Shown here piece after piece: positions 41,901 to 53,900 of a DNA stretch of 64,000 bases; positions within the stretch are counted from its first letter, which is position 1, and every line of letters starts with the position of its first letter. The stretch covers positions 75,001 through 139,000 of the forward strand of contig CAJNDS010000121.1 of NCBI GenBank assembly GCA_905221605.1, written 5' to 3'. The stretch is from Symbiodinium natans (Eukaryota; Sar; Dinophyceae; Suessiales; Symbiodiniaceae). A program made the position numbers and the translations under genes. Under the pieces are notes generated by a model. That model was not told where the DNA came from. It searched no databases and saw only the letters and a program-made list of their open reading frames with translations.

Positions 41901-44900
41901 TGGGCATCATCTCGAGGATCTCTTCGAGGGTCTCGTAGGTGAAGTCCTTGTCCTCCAGGGCTTCCATGGCGGCCTTCTCGCAAGCTTCGGCTCCCTTTTC
42001 CGCGCCCTTATTAATGGCCATTGTGAGGAAGGCATCGACTTCTGCTCCATGTGCAAGCGGCTCGAACTCCTCCTTGTTGTTGCTGTGGCGGATCTCCTCG
42101 TTTCCGGAAGGGCAGTCGTGAAAGTCTCCTCCATCACTATGCCTTCCTGGTTCTATATCTACATGCGCCCCACGGTTGCCGTCGTCACCGCTGTTAATAT
42201 ACTCCCGAACGATGTCATTCGCGGCAACGTCACCGATGTCCTCCGTGTCATAGGTGTCGCAGCCGGTGTTATCCCGGACGATGTCATTCGTGGCAACGTC
42301 ATCGATGTCCTCCGCGTCGTTGGTGTCGTGGTGCCCTTGTTCGGGCTCGTGGTACTCGTGGTGCTTCTCGTGTTCGCCTCCTGGAGGAAACCCCTTCACT
42401 GACGGCTCGCCCCATGACGATCTCTCAACACAGCCAGCCGCGTCTCGAGCGCCTGGATCTCGTCCTCCACTTCCGCAGGCATCTCTTGCTGCATCCCGAC
42501 CGGTGTAGCATCCCCCTCTTCCAATGCTCTTCGGGTATTCCGCCTCGCCAACTGCTCTTCGTAGTCCTGGTTCCCCACCATCGTATTCATCGTCTCGCCA
42601 CGCCCCGCGGTTGCCCGCCTGGGTGCTCTCTTCGGGGTCATGGCTGCCGCGGAGGAGCTCTTCGCCCTCGCACTCCCGTGGACCACTGACCAGGCCGAGG
42701 AAGGTGTTCCGAGACTCGTCGTTGGCATCGGGGGCGGTGTCACCAGGGCTGACGTCTCCGGATCTTCGTACTGGTAGCCCCCCGTGTAGCTGGTCTCCTC
42801 CTGGCTTCTCTTCTCCCGGCGCCAATGCACAAAGCGTGCTAGGTCCGGGCGCATGTTGGATCCCCTCGCTCTCTCTTCCTCTGACGCCCAGCCGCCATAC
42901 TCCTCCGGGACCTCCGCATAGGGCACCCCCGTGTAGCGCCCTACCGTCATGATGGTCTGGTCGGGTGTCAGGGCATCCCGGATCCGCAGCAACAGGCTGC
43001 CCTTCGCCTCGCGGGGTCCAAACCCAATGCCGATGTGCTCCGCCTCCCGCTGTAGCTCTGCCAAGGTCATCGAGGTCAGGCGCTTGGGCAGCGGCGACAC
43101 CGCGCTGTCCCGGCGTTCCGAGAGCACGTGCCGCAGTTCGGGCACCGTCCATTTGGGATGGAATGGTATCCCCAGGCGAACGCATTCTTGTTGGAGCTCG
43201 ACCTTCGTCATCTTCCATGGCGCCGGGGAGGGATTGCTCATGCCGCAGCGTTGCCGCGGGACGATCGCATACAGCTCGGTTGAAAACACTGCGGCCGATC
43301 CACAGGACCTGATATCCGCCATCGTCACTCTCACGCCACCTAGAAACCACTGTGGACAACTCCCTCTGGGTAGTGCAGGCGATCCCCCAGCTTTCCCGGA
43401 CATCCCCAAGAGCGCTAAGCAACCTGTCACGTTGGACCGTCTTCTCAGTTTGCCACTTAGATGGACAGAAGAAAGTCTTACGTGGAGTGACATGGATCCG
43501 GATGAGCTTGTGTTCGGTTTCTATCCAGAAGTCGTTAGATGTTGCTGTACCATTCCACCATGCCAGGAACGTGTTCATGTGAAGATGATCAGCTACCAGG
43601 GCCTCATGGATGGCTGTGGGGATCTTCTTGGCATAGAACAAAGATGTACTGGAGGTCTCTCTTGGATTTAGCCGTGTGTCTATCGGGTACTGGTTAGGGT
43701 GTGATAGTAGACTCTCCCCATGCCCCACCACGAAACTGATGTATGCTCCGCGGGACTTCAGAATCTCGATCTCCTTGTCCCCCCAGGCCTTCGGCACCGA
43801 GTTGGGGTCCACAATAGCGCATCCTGCGCTTCGGATCACCAGGGCAGGGTGCCCCGAAGGAGTGGTGGCAAGCTTGTGGTCTGCCACTCCAATCGTGCGA
43901 AAACTTGCTACGTTGTTGGCCACGTCGAACATCATGCCTAGGGAGGCCAGCAGTGGCTTCGAGAGGAGCAGGGGGATGTCGCCATGGATGACCGCCGCCT
44001 TGATTGCCAGCCAGGTGTCGCCGACCTTGGTGAGGATGATCGCCGCATAGCTGGACTCGTACACCCGACTTGCTCCAAAGCGGAACAGCTCCTTCTCGTT
44101 GAGGAGGTCATAGGAGTACGCCTTCCCCCCGTCCTTGGTGTTCTGCCCCTTCACCTCATCCAGGTAGCGCTGCAGCCAAGCCGACCCCACCACACTCCTG
44201 GCACACGCCGTGTCGGTGATCGCCAGTAGGGGTCCTCCGATGGTCGTCGCAAGCTCGAAGACCTCATTCGTCACGTTGATGCTGTGGGCGCGGTGGTCCT
44301 GGGTGGCCTGGTGCGTCTTGTTCTTTGGGCAGATGGCGTCCTTGTGCCAATGGCCACGTTGGCCGCATGCTGCGCAATGGCTCCGGGCCTTTGCGGTGGC
44401 CACCTTCTGCTCCGCTGTCTTCCGCACCGCCTCCACATCGACGCCCCTCGCCTTTGTGGCGTCTCGGTATCGCGCCTTCGCCGTCATGTAGGCCACATAC
44501 AGGTCGCCGTTGTCCTCCTCGCCCAACTCATCCTTAAGCATGGCCTCGCCCTCGTCGTCATCGTCCTCGTCAACCTCGTGGGTCAGGTGCACGGTGTTCG
44601 TCCTCCCGACGCGTTCCCAGGGCTTCCGCATTGACCGGTCCAGGATGATCGCCGCCTGCTGCAACTGCTGGAGGTGGTAGCGATTCCCAACGCTGGCCAG
44701 CAAGCTCACCTCGGTGCTTTCATCGAGATTGGCCCGGTCCACGAAGAGCCACGCCGAAGCCACATCGGGGAGGCAGCATCCACACTCTGCCACCCTCGCC
44801 GAAAGCCGGTTGTACTCGGCCACGTAGTCCCGGAAGGTTTGCGCCGGCTTCCGCTTCAACTTCCGGAACAGGTCGCTCAACGAACGCCCCACTTGGGTCA

Positions 44901-47900
44901 CCTCCACATCGAGGTAGTGCTGGGTGATCCATTCCCGAAAGTACTGCATCCCGTCGACGGTGCTGAGCTTTTCCACCAGGAGCTGCTCCGCGTTGACCCA
45001 TGCTGCGCCCTGAAGGTGTTGATATAAAACCAAGGCGCGTTGGGATGGATCGTCATCCTCTCCCAGGCCGCCACCTGGCGTAGGTACTCCTCGCTGAGGA
45101 TCCCAACTCTCCACCTTCTGCATCTCCCCGGAACACCGGCACCATGATCTTCTCAGACGGTGCCCCGGCTGGGCGGCCCTCGAGAGCCTCTTCCCTGGGC
45201 CTGCCGAAGCCCCCCATGCCATCAATCATCCCGCCGTGAATCGTACTCATAGTCCCGGATCCTGTAGTAGGTCCTGTGCTGGGCGGTGTAATGGAGGAAT
45301 GCCCGGGGTTCGTCGTAGGCGGCGCTGTAGGTTCGCCGGAAGTCGCGATCGTGGGACCCGGGGACATCGTGCTCTGCCGTGAAGAAGGGTCGATGGACCA
45401 TGCCCTCGAGTCTGGCCAGCCCTGTCTGATGTCGCTCGGGCCCTGATAGCCCTGCCAATTGCGGCCCCAATCGCCATATCCGTTCCACCAACCATTCCAG
45501 CCGCCATGCCATCCGCTGCCGGCCCATGAGTTCCAGGTGTGGTCGGAGCTGTCCGAGGCTCTCCGATCTGCATTGTTGCCCGGCTTCTGATCAGCCGTGC
45601 TCCCATCGCTGCTTCCGTCTAACACATTGGCACCAGGTTGGCGTGCCCCGCTCCAATCATGAACGCGCCCCGAGCCACGGGCCCCTGAGATCTCCTCCTC
45701 AGTCGCAAAGGTTCGCTCCGATTGGCCCACCATGCCGGTGGTCCCCACTGCATCGCCTCCTGGTGTCATCATCGGGCTGCCGCCCTCGCGGTCTCCGCCA
45801 TCATCACGTAGACGGGGACGCCAGGGGTCGCCGTCGCTTCCCCACCATGGATCTGGCGCGCCCGCCATTGCTCTGAGCCACAGGCTCCGCTACCAGTGAC
45901 AGCTTCTAAGTGGATCGTTGCTGCCACTGGTAGCCCCGATCCTAAACAAAAGCGAGGATGGGCGCGCAGCGCCGTTTTTCTCCCCATCACATGAAAACAG
46001 CTCTTGTGCCTAGAAGTCCATCGGCCGGCGATGATTCTCGCTGTGCGACCTTCACGTTTACATTAGGGTTTAGGGTTTAGGGTTTAGGGTTTAGAGTTTA
46101 GGGTTTAGGGTTTAGGGTTTAGGGTTTAGGGGTGTAGGGGTGTAGGGGTGTAGGGGTGTAGGGTGTAGGGTTTATAATTAGGGTTTAGGGTTTCGGCCCA
46201 CCTCGGGTCCCAGAAACCCTCACCTCCCCCCCCCCCCCCCCCCGCCCGCCTTGGGCAGATCTTTGTATGTGATCGCCACCTGCGTCTCATCACCTGGGCA
46301 TATGAACCCAATAAGACCAGGGTTTAGGGTTTAGGGTTTGGGGTTTGGGGTTTAGGGTTGAGGGTATAGGGTTTAGGGTCCTCCCACCTGTTTTTAGGTC
46401 AATACCACTGCTGAAACAACAGCTCCCGACACAATAGGAACGGAAGACACGTTACCAACTTTATGGTAGGCACCCGAAAAGATGCAGCTCGTGGAATATC
46501 AACATCCATGCATGAAACGGCACAAGTACGAAAACAAATCATCCATCCATCCATACATACATATATATATATATATAGATTCATACTCACTTATTTGTCT
46601 ATTACTTATTTATCGATTTATGTGTGTTTGTCTTTGTACACACCCTATACCCTAAGCCAGAGACCGGGCTTGAGGGGCTTCGGGTTTAGGGTTTAGGGCT
46701 TGGAGTTTGGGGCTCAGGGCTTGGGGTCATCCGATGCGTGGGTGGTAAGAAGATATGGGCAGTTCTCTAAATTGGGGTCCCTTATTGGGCCCCAAAAGGG
46801 ACTACAATTCAGAGAACTACCCAACTTCAAGCTCCTCGCCAGCAACCCGGTAAACCTGCACCGGCCACCCTTGATGCTGTAGTCTGTGAGCAGGCGGAAG
46901 GACTGACCGGCTTTCAGCCTTGCACGGGGTGGTTTAGGGTTCTAGGGTTTCGGGTTTAGGGTTCAGGGCTTCTGAACGACCGCCAACCACATGCCAAACA
47001 CCACAACACCGTCCGAAACCCCAAACTGAACCCCGAAACTCCCAAAGAAAGGCCAAATCAACCTTCACCCTCAACCCTCCGAAACCCTAAACCCGAACCC
47101 CCAAACCCTGAACAGCCAGGGTGGGTGCAGTTGCAGCTCCATCCGAACGCCTCAACCCTGAAAGGCGGTTCGGGCGAACCGTAAACAGAGAACCCGAAGC
47201 CCCTAAACTCTGAACCCTGAACGCTAAGCCCTGAACGCTAAATTCCTGAACTTTTGGGAAGAAAAAACAAAAAACGAGCAAGGTGCTCCAGGTATCAACC
47301 CCTCAAGACCCTTCGACTATGGACGGTTTAGGGCTTGGTTCGGGTTTAGGGCTTGGTTAGGGCTTCGAGTTTACCCTAAACCCTAAACCCTAGAACCTAA
47401 ACCCTAAACCACTGGGGCCTTTAAGGGCTCCGAGTCTTAGCAAAGTTCTCCGGAACGTACCTTAGACTCCAAAGCCTGTCTCCTCGCCGGTGGCGAGATC
47501 CTTACTTCCTCTGAGGAGGGGACTTCTTCTTCTCGTTGTAAACCTGCAGAAGGCCAGCCAAGAACCCTCCAAAAACCTCTACTTCAATCTCAAAAACCCT
47601 TAAATTACACTCTGCACCTGGAATCTGAACCCGCGAAAACTCAAAAACCCAAAAAAACTACACCCCAAAAACCCTACATGCCTCGATTCAACAAAAAGCC
47701 AAATCCCAAACACAAGTCTTCAAGCTGAGCTTGTTGGCGGCGATCTAGGGTTCAGGGTTTATCGCTTCGGGTTTAGGGTTTAGGGTTTAGGGTTTAGGGT
47801 TTAGGGTTTAGGGTTTAGGGTTTAGGGTTTAGGGTTTAGGGTTTAGGGTTTAGGGTTTAGGGTTTAGGGTTTAGGGTTTAGGGTTTAGGGTTTAGGGTTT

Positions 47901-50900
47901 AGGGTTTCTGGTTTAGGGTTTAGGGTTTAGGGTTTAGGGTTTAGGGTTTAGGGTTTAGGGTTTAGGGTTTAGGGTTTAGGGTTTAGGGTTTAGGGTTTAG
48001 GGTTTAGGGTTTAGGGTTTAGGGTTTAGGTTTCTGTTCTGGTTGGCCGTAGAGCTTAAGGGCAGGCAAAGGGCCAGAAATGAACTTGGCAGTGGTTTTTA
48101 GTGCTGCACCGAAAGAGGGAGGGGTCTCTCAGGATTTGCCGCTAAACCCTAAACCCTAAACCCTAAACCCTAAACCCTAAACCCTAAACCCTAAACCCTA
48201 AACCCTAAACCCTAAACCCTAAACCCTAAACCCTAACCCCACTTCGCTCATGAACAAAACCCACGAGTTAAGCCATCAGCGATAAAGGGAGCAACAAAGC
48301 ACCCGTGGCGCAGGGCTCCACACAAAAAGAACACACCGGAAGGTTCAAGAAGGCTTCCAAAAACAACAAAAGCCGAAAGGGCCAAAACGACCCACGAAGG
48401 CCACAAACGACCCCAAAAAGGGATATGGGATGCCCCCGAAGCTCCAGAGTCTCCGATTGGAAGCCTTCGATTTGCGCTTCTGCGCGCCTAACAAAGCACC
48501 GGACGGGTCCCAAAAGCCACCACAAAGCCCAAGCAGCAGGCCTCCAAAGAATTAGCCACGAGATACCCGATCATGTCCAGAGGAGTCCGGGACGGAAAAG
48601 GAACATAAGTCCTATCATCCTCGGCCGATACTAGCGAGGTGGACCGTGGTGTTGCCAGCACTTGGCGTATGTTCTACGTGGCGCTGTGCTGGGTGGTGTG
48701 ACTTTGGAGGAATCCAAAACTTCCCCGAAACCCTAAACCCTAAACCCTCAACCCTCAACCCTAAACCCCCAACATCTGCCTCGAACTTGCCGGTGCGGAT
48801 CTCGGGGCCCCGTGTGTCCATGAGCACCTTCACGGTGTCCTTGGCCTGCTCGCGTAGGGTTTCAGAGTGCAAACTCCTGACAAAGCCTGCCGAAATTAAG
48901 GCTCCCGTCGCGGCCGCCTATTCCCTACACCAACAAAAAACCCCTAAGAGCCTCAACCCCAAAACCCTAAACTCTTCATCCCCGTTAAGCAAGGGCAAGG
49001 GACCATACTAAGTGCCCGTGGTTCCAACCTTAGAATTGAACCCTAAACCCTAAACCCTAAATCCTAAACCCCAAACCCCACAAACCCTACGAAGGGAACA
49101 CAGTCGAACGAACTGAGCAGGTGGCCTGCGGCCTCATCTCGTAGGCCTGAGACCCAGGGCTCCACCAGCGAGGCTATGGGCGTTTAGGGTTTAGGGTTTA
49201 GGGTTTAGGGTTTAGGGTTTGGGGTTTGGGGTTTGGGGTTTGGGGTCTGGGGTCTGAAGTTTGGGGTTTGGGGTTTGGGGTTTGGGATTTGGGGTTTGGG
49301 GTTTAGGGTTTGGGGTTTGGGGTTTGGGGTTTAGGGGTTTGGGGTTTGGGGTTTGGGGTTTGGGGTTTGGGGTTTGGGGTTTTGGGTTTGGGGCTTGGGG
49401 CTTGGGGTTTGGGGTTTAGGGTTTAGGGTTTAGGGTTTGGGGTGCGCCTTCAAAACCCAAAGCTGAAAAACCCAAATGAAAAATCTCCAGGTTTTGGTCA
49501 GTTCGAGAGCAAGGTTTCGGTTGCGTGTTAAGGTTTGGGGTCTGTGTGCGGGCTTGTCGAAAAGCACTGCACTAAATCCCGTAAACCCCAAACCCGACAC
49601 TGAACACCTGAGCCCGATGAACCCCACACCCGAGCCCTAAACCCTTAACCCTTAACCCTTGACCCGTAACCCTTAACCCTTAACTCTTAACCCTAAACCC
49701 TAAACCCTAAACCCTAAACCCTAAACCCTAAACCCTAAACACTAAACCCAAGCTTTACGAAAAGGTTCGCTCCACTGTCGGCTCGGCAGACGGGCCGTTC
49801 TAAATTAGGAGCCCTTTTAGGGGTACGCTACCTCACAAACATTCCAAAGACAGGTACAGTAGTCCAAAGCGAATCGGCTGCAAGTGAGCTAAAACCCCTA
49901 ACCCTAAATCCCGAACCCTAAACCCTGGACCCCAAACCTGATACCTCGTGAAGAGGAATCTTTTGCCCCATGCCCAATGTCCCCCTTCATATCCTGTGCA
50001 GGTCCAAAGCAGGCGTGAGTTTAGGGTTTAGGGTTTAGAGAGAGGAATAGCCAGTGAATATGTGTGTGTGTAAAGCGGACATTGCTGTGCGAGGAGGATC
50101 TGGAACGGTGTTTTTGGCTGGCCGGATACCCACCTGTTTGAAAGTAGGGCTGAGGGTCTTAAAACACACAGGGCTCCGGATGAAAAAATTGGATACGCCC
50201 AAAATGCCCATACATTCGAGACAAATTCCCCCAAGGCAGAGAAGTGAGTGTGAAACAACCGTATCACCCCACGCATGTGCTGGTCTCTGGGGCCCCTGTA
50301 TCTGTATCCCACTGCCGAGACGGGCTTCCGATGACGCACCCTAGACCTCACACCCTAAACCTTAAACTTCCCTGAGCCCTCAAGCCCTAAAGCCCAAACC
50401 CCTGAAAACTTCAAAGTCCCTGGGTTGTGATGAACAAGGATGGCTCTTCAAACCCTCTGAAAGGACCCATAAAAAGGAAAGGAATAAATATCCCCCGAAA
50501 CCCTAAACCCTAAACCCTAGTAAAGGCCTTCGCCAGGTTCTGCAACTTCATCGTCTGCTCCTCATGGTCGCCATGGGACATGTTGCAACCTGGGATGTCT
50601 TGTAGCCCTAAACCCTAAACCCCTAAACCCCTAAACCCCTAAACCCCTAAACCCCTGAACCTTCCTAAACAGGTTGGCTTGGCAAAAACGAGAAAGGTTT
50701 GGCCCTAAACCCTAAACCCTAAACCCTAAACCCTAAACCCTAAACCCTAAACCCAAAACCCTAAGCCGGGCTGAGGGAGTAGAGCGGTGAGGGCATGAAC
50801 CCTGAACTTTGAACTCCGCGCTCAGCTTTTGCCAGAACACCAAACCCTATTAAGCCCTATAAACCCCTATAAAACCCTATAAAACCCTATAAAACCCTAT

Positions 50901-53900
50901 AAACCCTATAAGCCCTATAAAACCCTATAAACCCTATACACCCTATAAAGCCTATAAACCCTATAAACCCTACAAACCCTACGAACCCCAAAACCCTAAA
51001 ATCGAAACAGCTAGCAGAGGTGGCCTCTCCGAAAGCAAGGCCCTAAACACTAAACCCTAAACCCTAAACCCTAAACCCTAAACCCTCAACAAGGCCAAGA
51101 TACGCACCGTGTTCATCCCGGCATCGATGAGGCCGGCCAGAACCTCTGCAGACGAAAGCCCGAAGCCCCCAAACAGACACGGTTTAGGATTTAGGGTTTA
51201 GGGTTTAAGGTTTAGGGCTTAGGGTTTAGGGTTTAGGGTTCAGGGTTCAGGGTTCAGGGTTCAGGGTGAAAACCTAAGAACCTAAACCCCTAAAAGCCTG
51301 AAACCCTAAACATTAGTGCTTGTGCGCAGATGTTCATGACTGTTACGGGTATGACTATGGTTGCTCTCCCTAAACCTAAAACCCTAAACCCCAAAAACCC
51401 CGAAACGCCCTAAACCCTAAACCCCAAACCCCCAACCCCCAACCCCAAACCCCAAACCCCAAACCCCAAACCCCAAACCCCAAACCCTAAACCCTAAACC
51501 CCAAACCCTAAACCCTGAAACCCTAAACGCCCTAAAGCGCGAGACAGGGCCTCCGGGTCCCACGACTTGGGCCCGATGGTGCAGATGATCTCCTGAAAGA
51601 AACTTGAACTCTGAGTGTTGGGGGGGGCGGGGGGGGGGTTTAGGGGACTAGGGTTTAGGGGTTTAGGGGTTTGGGGTTTAGGGTTTAGGGTTTAGGATTT
51701 AGGGTTTAGGGTTTAGGGTTTAGGGTTTAGGGTTCAGGGTTCAGGGCTTGGGGTTTAGGGTTTAGGGTTTAGGGTTTAGGGTTTAGGGTTTAGGGTTTAG
51801 GGTTTAGGGTTTAGGGTTTAGGGTTTAGGGTTTAGGGTTTAGGGTTTAGGGTTTAGGGTTTAGGGTTTAGGGTTTAGGGTTTAGGGTTTAGGGTTTAGGG
51901 TTTAGGGTTTAGGGTTTAGGGTTTAGGGTTTAGGGTCAGGGCCTAGGTCTTGGGGTTTAGGCCCTAAGGTTCAGCACCCCCTGTTTCTGGCTCTCACTAG
52001 CCAAGCAGCTGTCAGGCGACAGATAAGTACCCACCTGCCCATTAGGGTTTAGGGTTTAGGGTTTAGGGTTTAGGGTTTAGGGTTTAGGGTTTAGGGTTTA
52101 GGGTTTAGGGTTTAGGGTTTAGGGTTTAGGGTTTAGGGTTTAGGGTTTAGGGTTTAGGGTTTAGGGTTTAGGAGACTCCCCTAACATCACGAAAACACAA
52201 GTTCGCGTAACGATTTCAATTCTCCAATTTCATGTGAAACAGCTAAACCAGAAGAGAGGTGGGTGGAGGGGATGGCGAGGGGAGGGCGAACCAATAGATG
52301 TCTCAATCTGTCAACCCTAAACCCGAAACCCTAAACCATAAACCCTAAACCCTAAACCCTAAACCCTAAACCCTAAACCCTGAACCCTGAACCCTGAACC
52401 CTGAGCCCGGGCTCCGTCTGCCGGGGTCGGGTGAGGTCGACGCGGCTGCCGATGGCTTCATAGGCCTTTAGGGAATTTGCTGGGGTAGGTTGGGCCCTGT
52501 AAAAACCCATTTCTTGTGGCTTTTTGTAAGGGTTTAGGGTTTAGGGTTTAGGGTTTAGGGTTTAGGGTTTAGGGTTTAGGGTTTAGGGTTTAGGGTTTAG
52601 GGTTTAGGGTTTAGGGTTTAGGGTTTAGGGTTTAGGGTTTAGGGTTTAGGGTTTAGGGTTTAGGGGTGAAGGGTTTAGGGTTTAAGGACTATATAAGGAT
52701 TCAGGGTAATCTAAAAGATATGTTCAAGCCAACCCCCTGTTTGGGGGTTGGGGGCTAGAACGCGTGACTTCACAACAAAGCCGAGGACCCAGGCAGCAAT
52801 CGACTCCCAAGTTGCCGCTGCTGACAAAAGCGCTTAAACAAAAATGAAAATATTAAAGAGAACATGGTCACGTCTGGCATCCGAAAGTATAAATATGGCA
52901 GTTCTCAAAACTATGACCCCTTTGTGGGGCACCCAAAATCATAGGGGGCCGCCTCAAAATGAGGACCAAAAGGGACCAGGCTTTAGGGTTTAGGGTTCAG
53001 GGTTTTGGAGAACACAATCACGATGCTCGGCGTTGCAGGCTTCAGGGCTTCGGTGTCCAGTGGGACTGACCAAGCACAAGTCTCTCCAAAAGGCTGCTTG
53101 CGCAGGGTTTAGGGTTTAGGGTTTAGGGTTTAGGGTTTAGGGTTTAGGGTTTAGGGTTTAGGGTTTAGGGTTTAGGGTTTAGGGTTTAGGGTTTAGGGTT
53201 TAGGGTTTAGGGTTTAGGGTTTAGGGTTTAGGGTTTAGGGTTTAGGGTTTAGGGTTTAGGGTTTAGGGTTTGTTGTTTAACTTTCACTTAGCAGCTGCTT
53301 TGCTTGGCTTCGCCGGCTCATCGGCGGGACGGAGCTCTGTTGCTGTTCGATTTCTACACATCAGCCTGTCGGAAGGGGTAGTGTTGATTGTTTCGGCTTC
53401 TTGGTTTAGGGTTTAGGGTTTAGGGTTTAGGGTTTAGGGTTTAGGGTTTAGGGTTTAGGGCTTAGAGGGCCTAGGCCTTCGGTTTAGGCCTATGTGCTCC
53501 CGGATTTCTGAATTGACACCCTCGACCATGTGCCCGCGAAATGGGCCGCAATCAGATCTCTCGCAGCCACTCGGAGCAACCCCAGGCCTACACGAAACCT
53601 AAAACCACAAGCCTTCCACAGGGCCTAAACCCAAAACCCTAAAGCCTAAGCCTAAACCCTAAGCCCTAAAGCAAAGATCAGCATCCAGCCGACCCCCAAA
53701 CCCCTAAACCCCAAAGTCCCTAAACCCCCAAACCCCCAAACTATCCCCTCCTAAACCCCTGAACCCGGAAACCCCCGAAGCACCTGGAGCAGTGATCTGC
53801 GCGTGGATCGTCCGACGACCGCTTCATACCCTAAACCCTAAACCCTAAACCCTAAACCCTAAACCCTAAACCCTAAACCCTAAACCCTAAACCCTAAACC

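Larger units (their letters stand above)
37364..46062 (-). mobile_element. Ty1/copia LTR retrotransposon, nearly complete
   Basis: An 8.7-kb element with 166-bp LTRs (TG...CA), a primer binding site, Gag, zinc knuckle, protease, integrase, reverse transcriptase and RNase H in copia order (integrase before RT). A 5-bp target-site duplication, TTAGG, sits at 37359-37363 and 46063-46067. The LTRs differ at one base, so insertion is recent. It sits in a pyruvate kinase intron in the sense direction. Its frame carries several apparent 1-base shifts, so the copy may not be able to move on its own. Confidence 0.97.

Noticed and set aside
37425-45876. Many plus-strand open frames across the retroelement (up to 307 codons)
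   Set aside because: They mirror the stop-poor minus-strand polyprotein and show no motifs.
47440-47543. A longer pyruvate kinase exon through the open run ending at GTACGTTCC
   Set aside because: The extra residues have no counterpart in the family and the phase would not meet the LKAGQ exon; only the first 20 bases were kept.
47735-47760. Exon reading IAANKLSLKT between two pyruvate kinase exons
   Set aside because: Superficially like LKKGQTL, but the real LKAGQSF exon lies at 46869-46918 and the phase does not fit.
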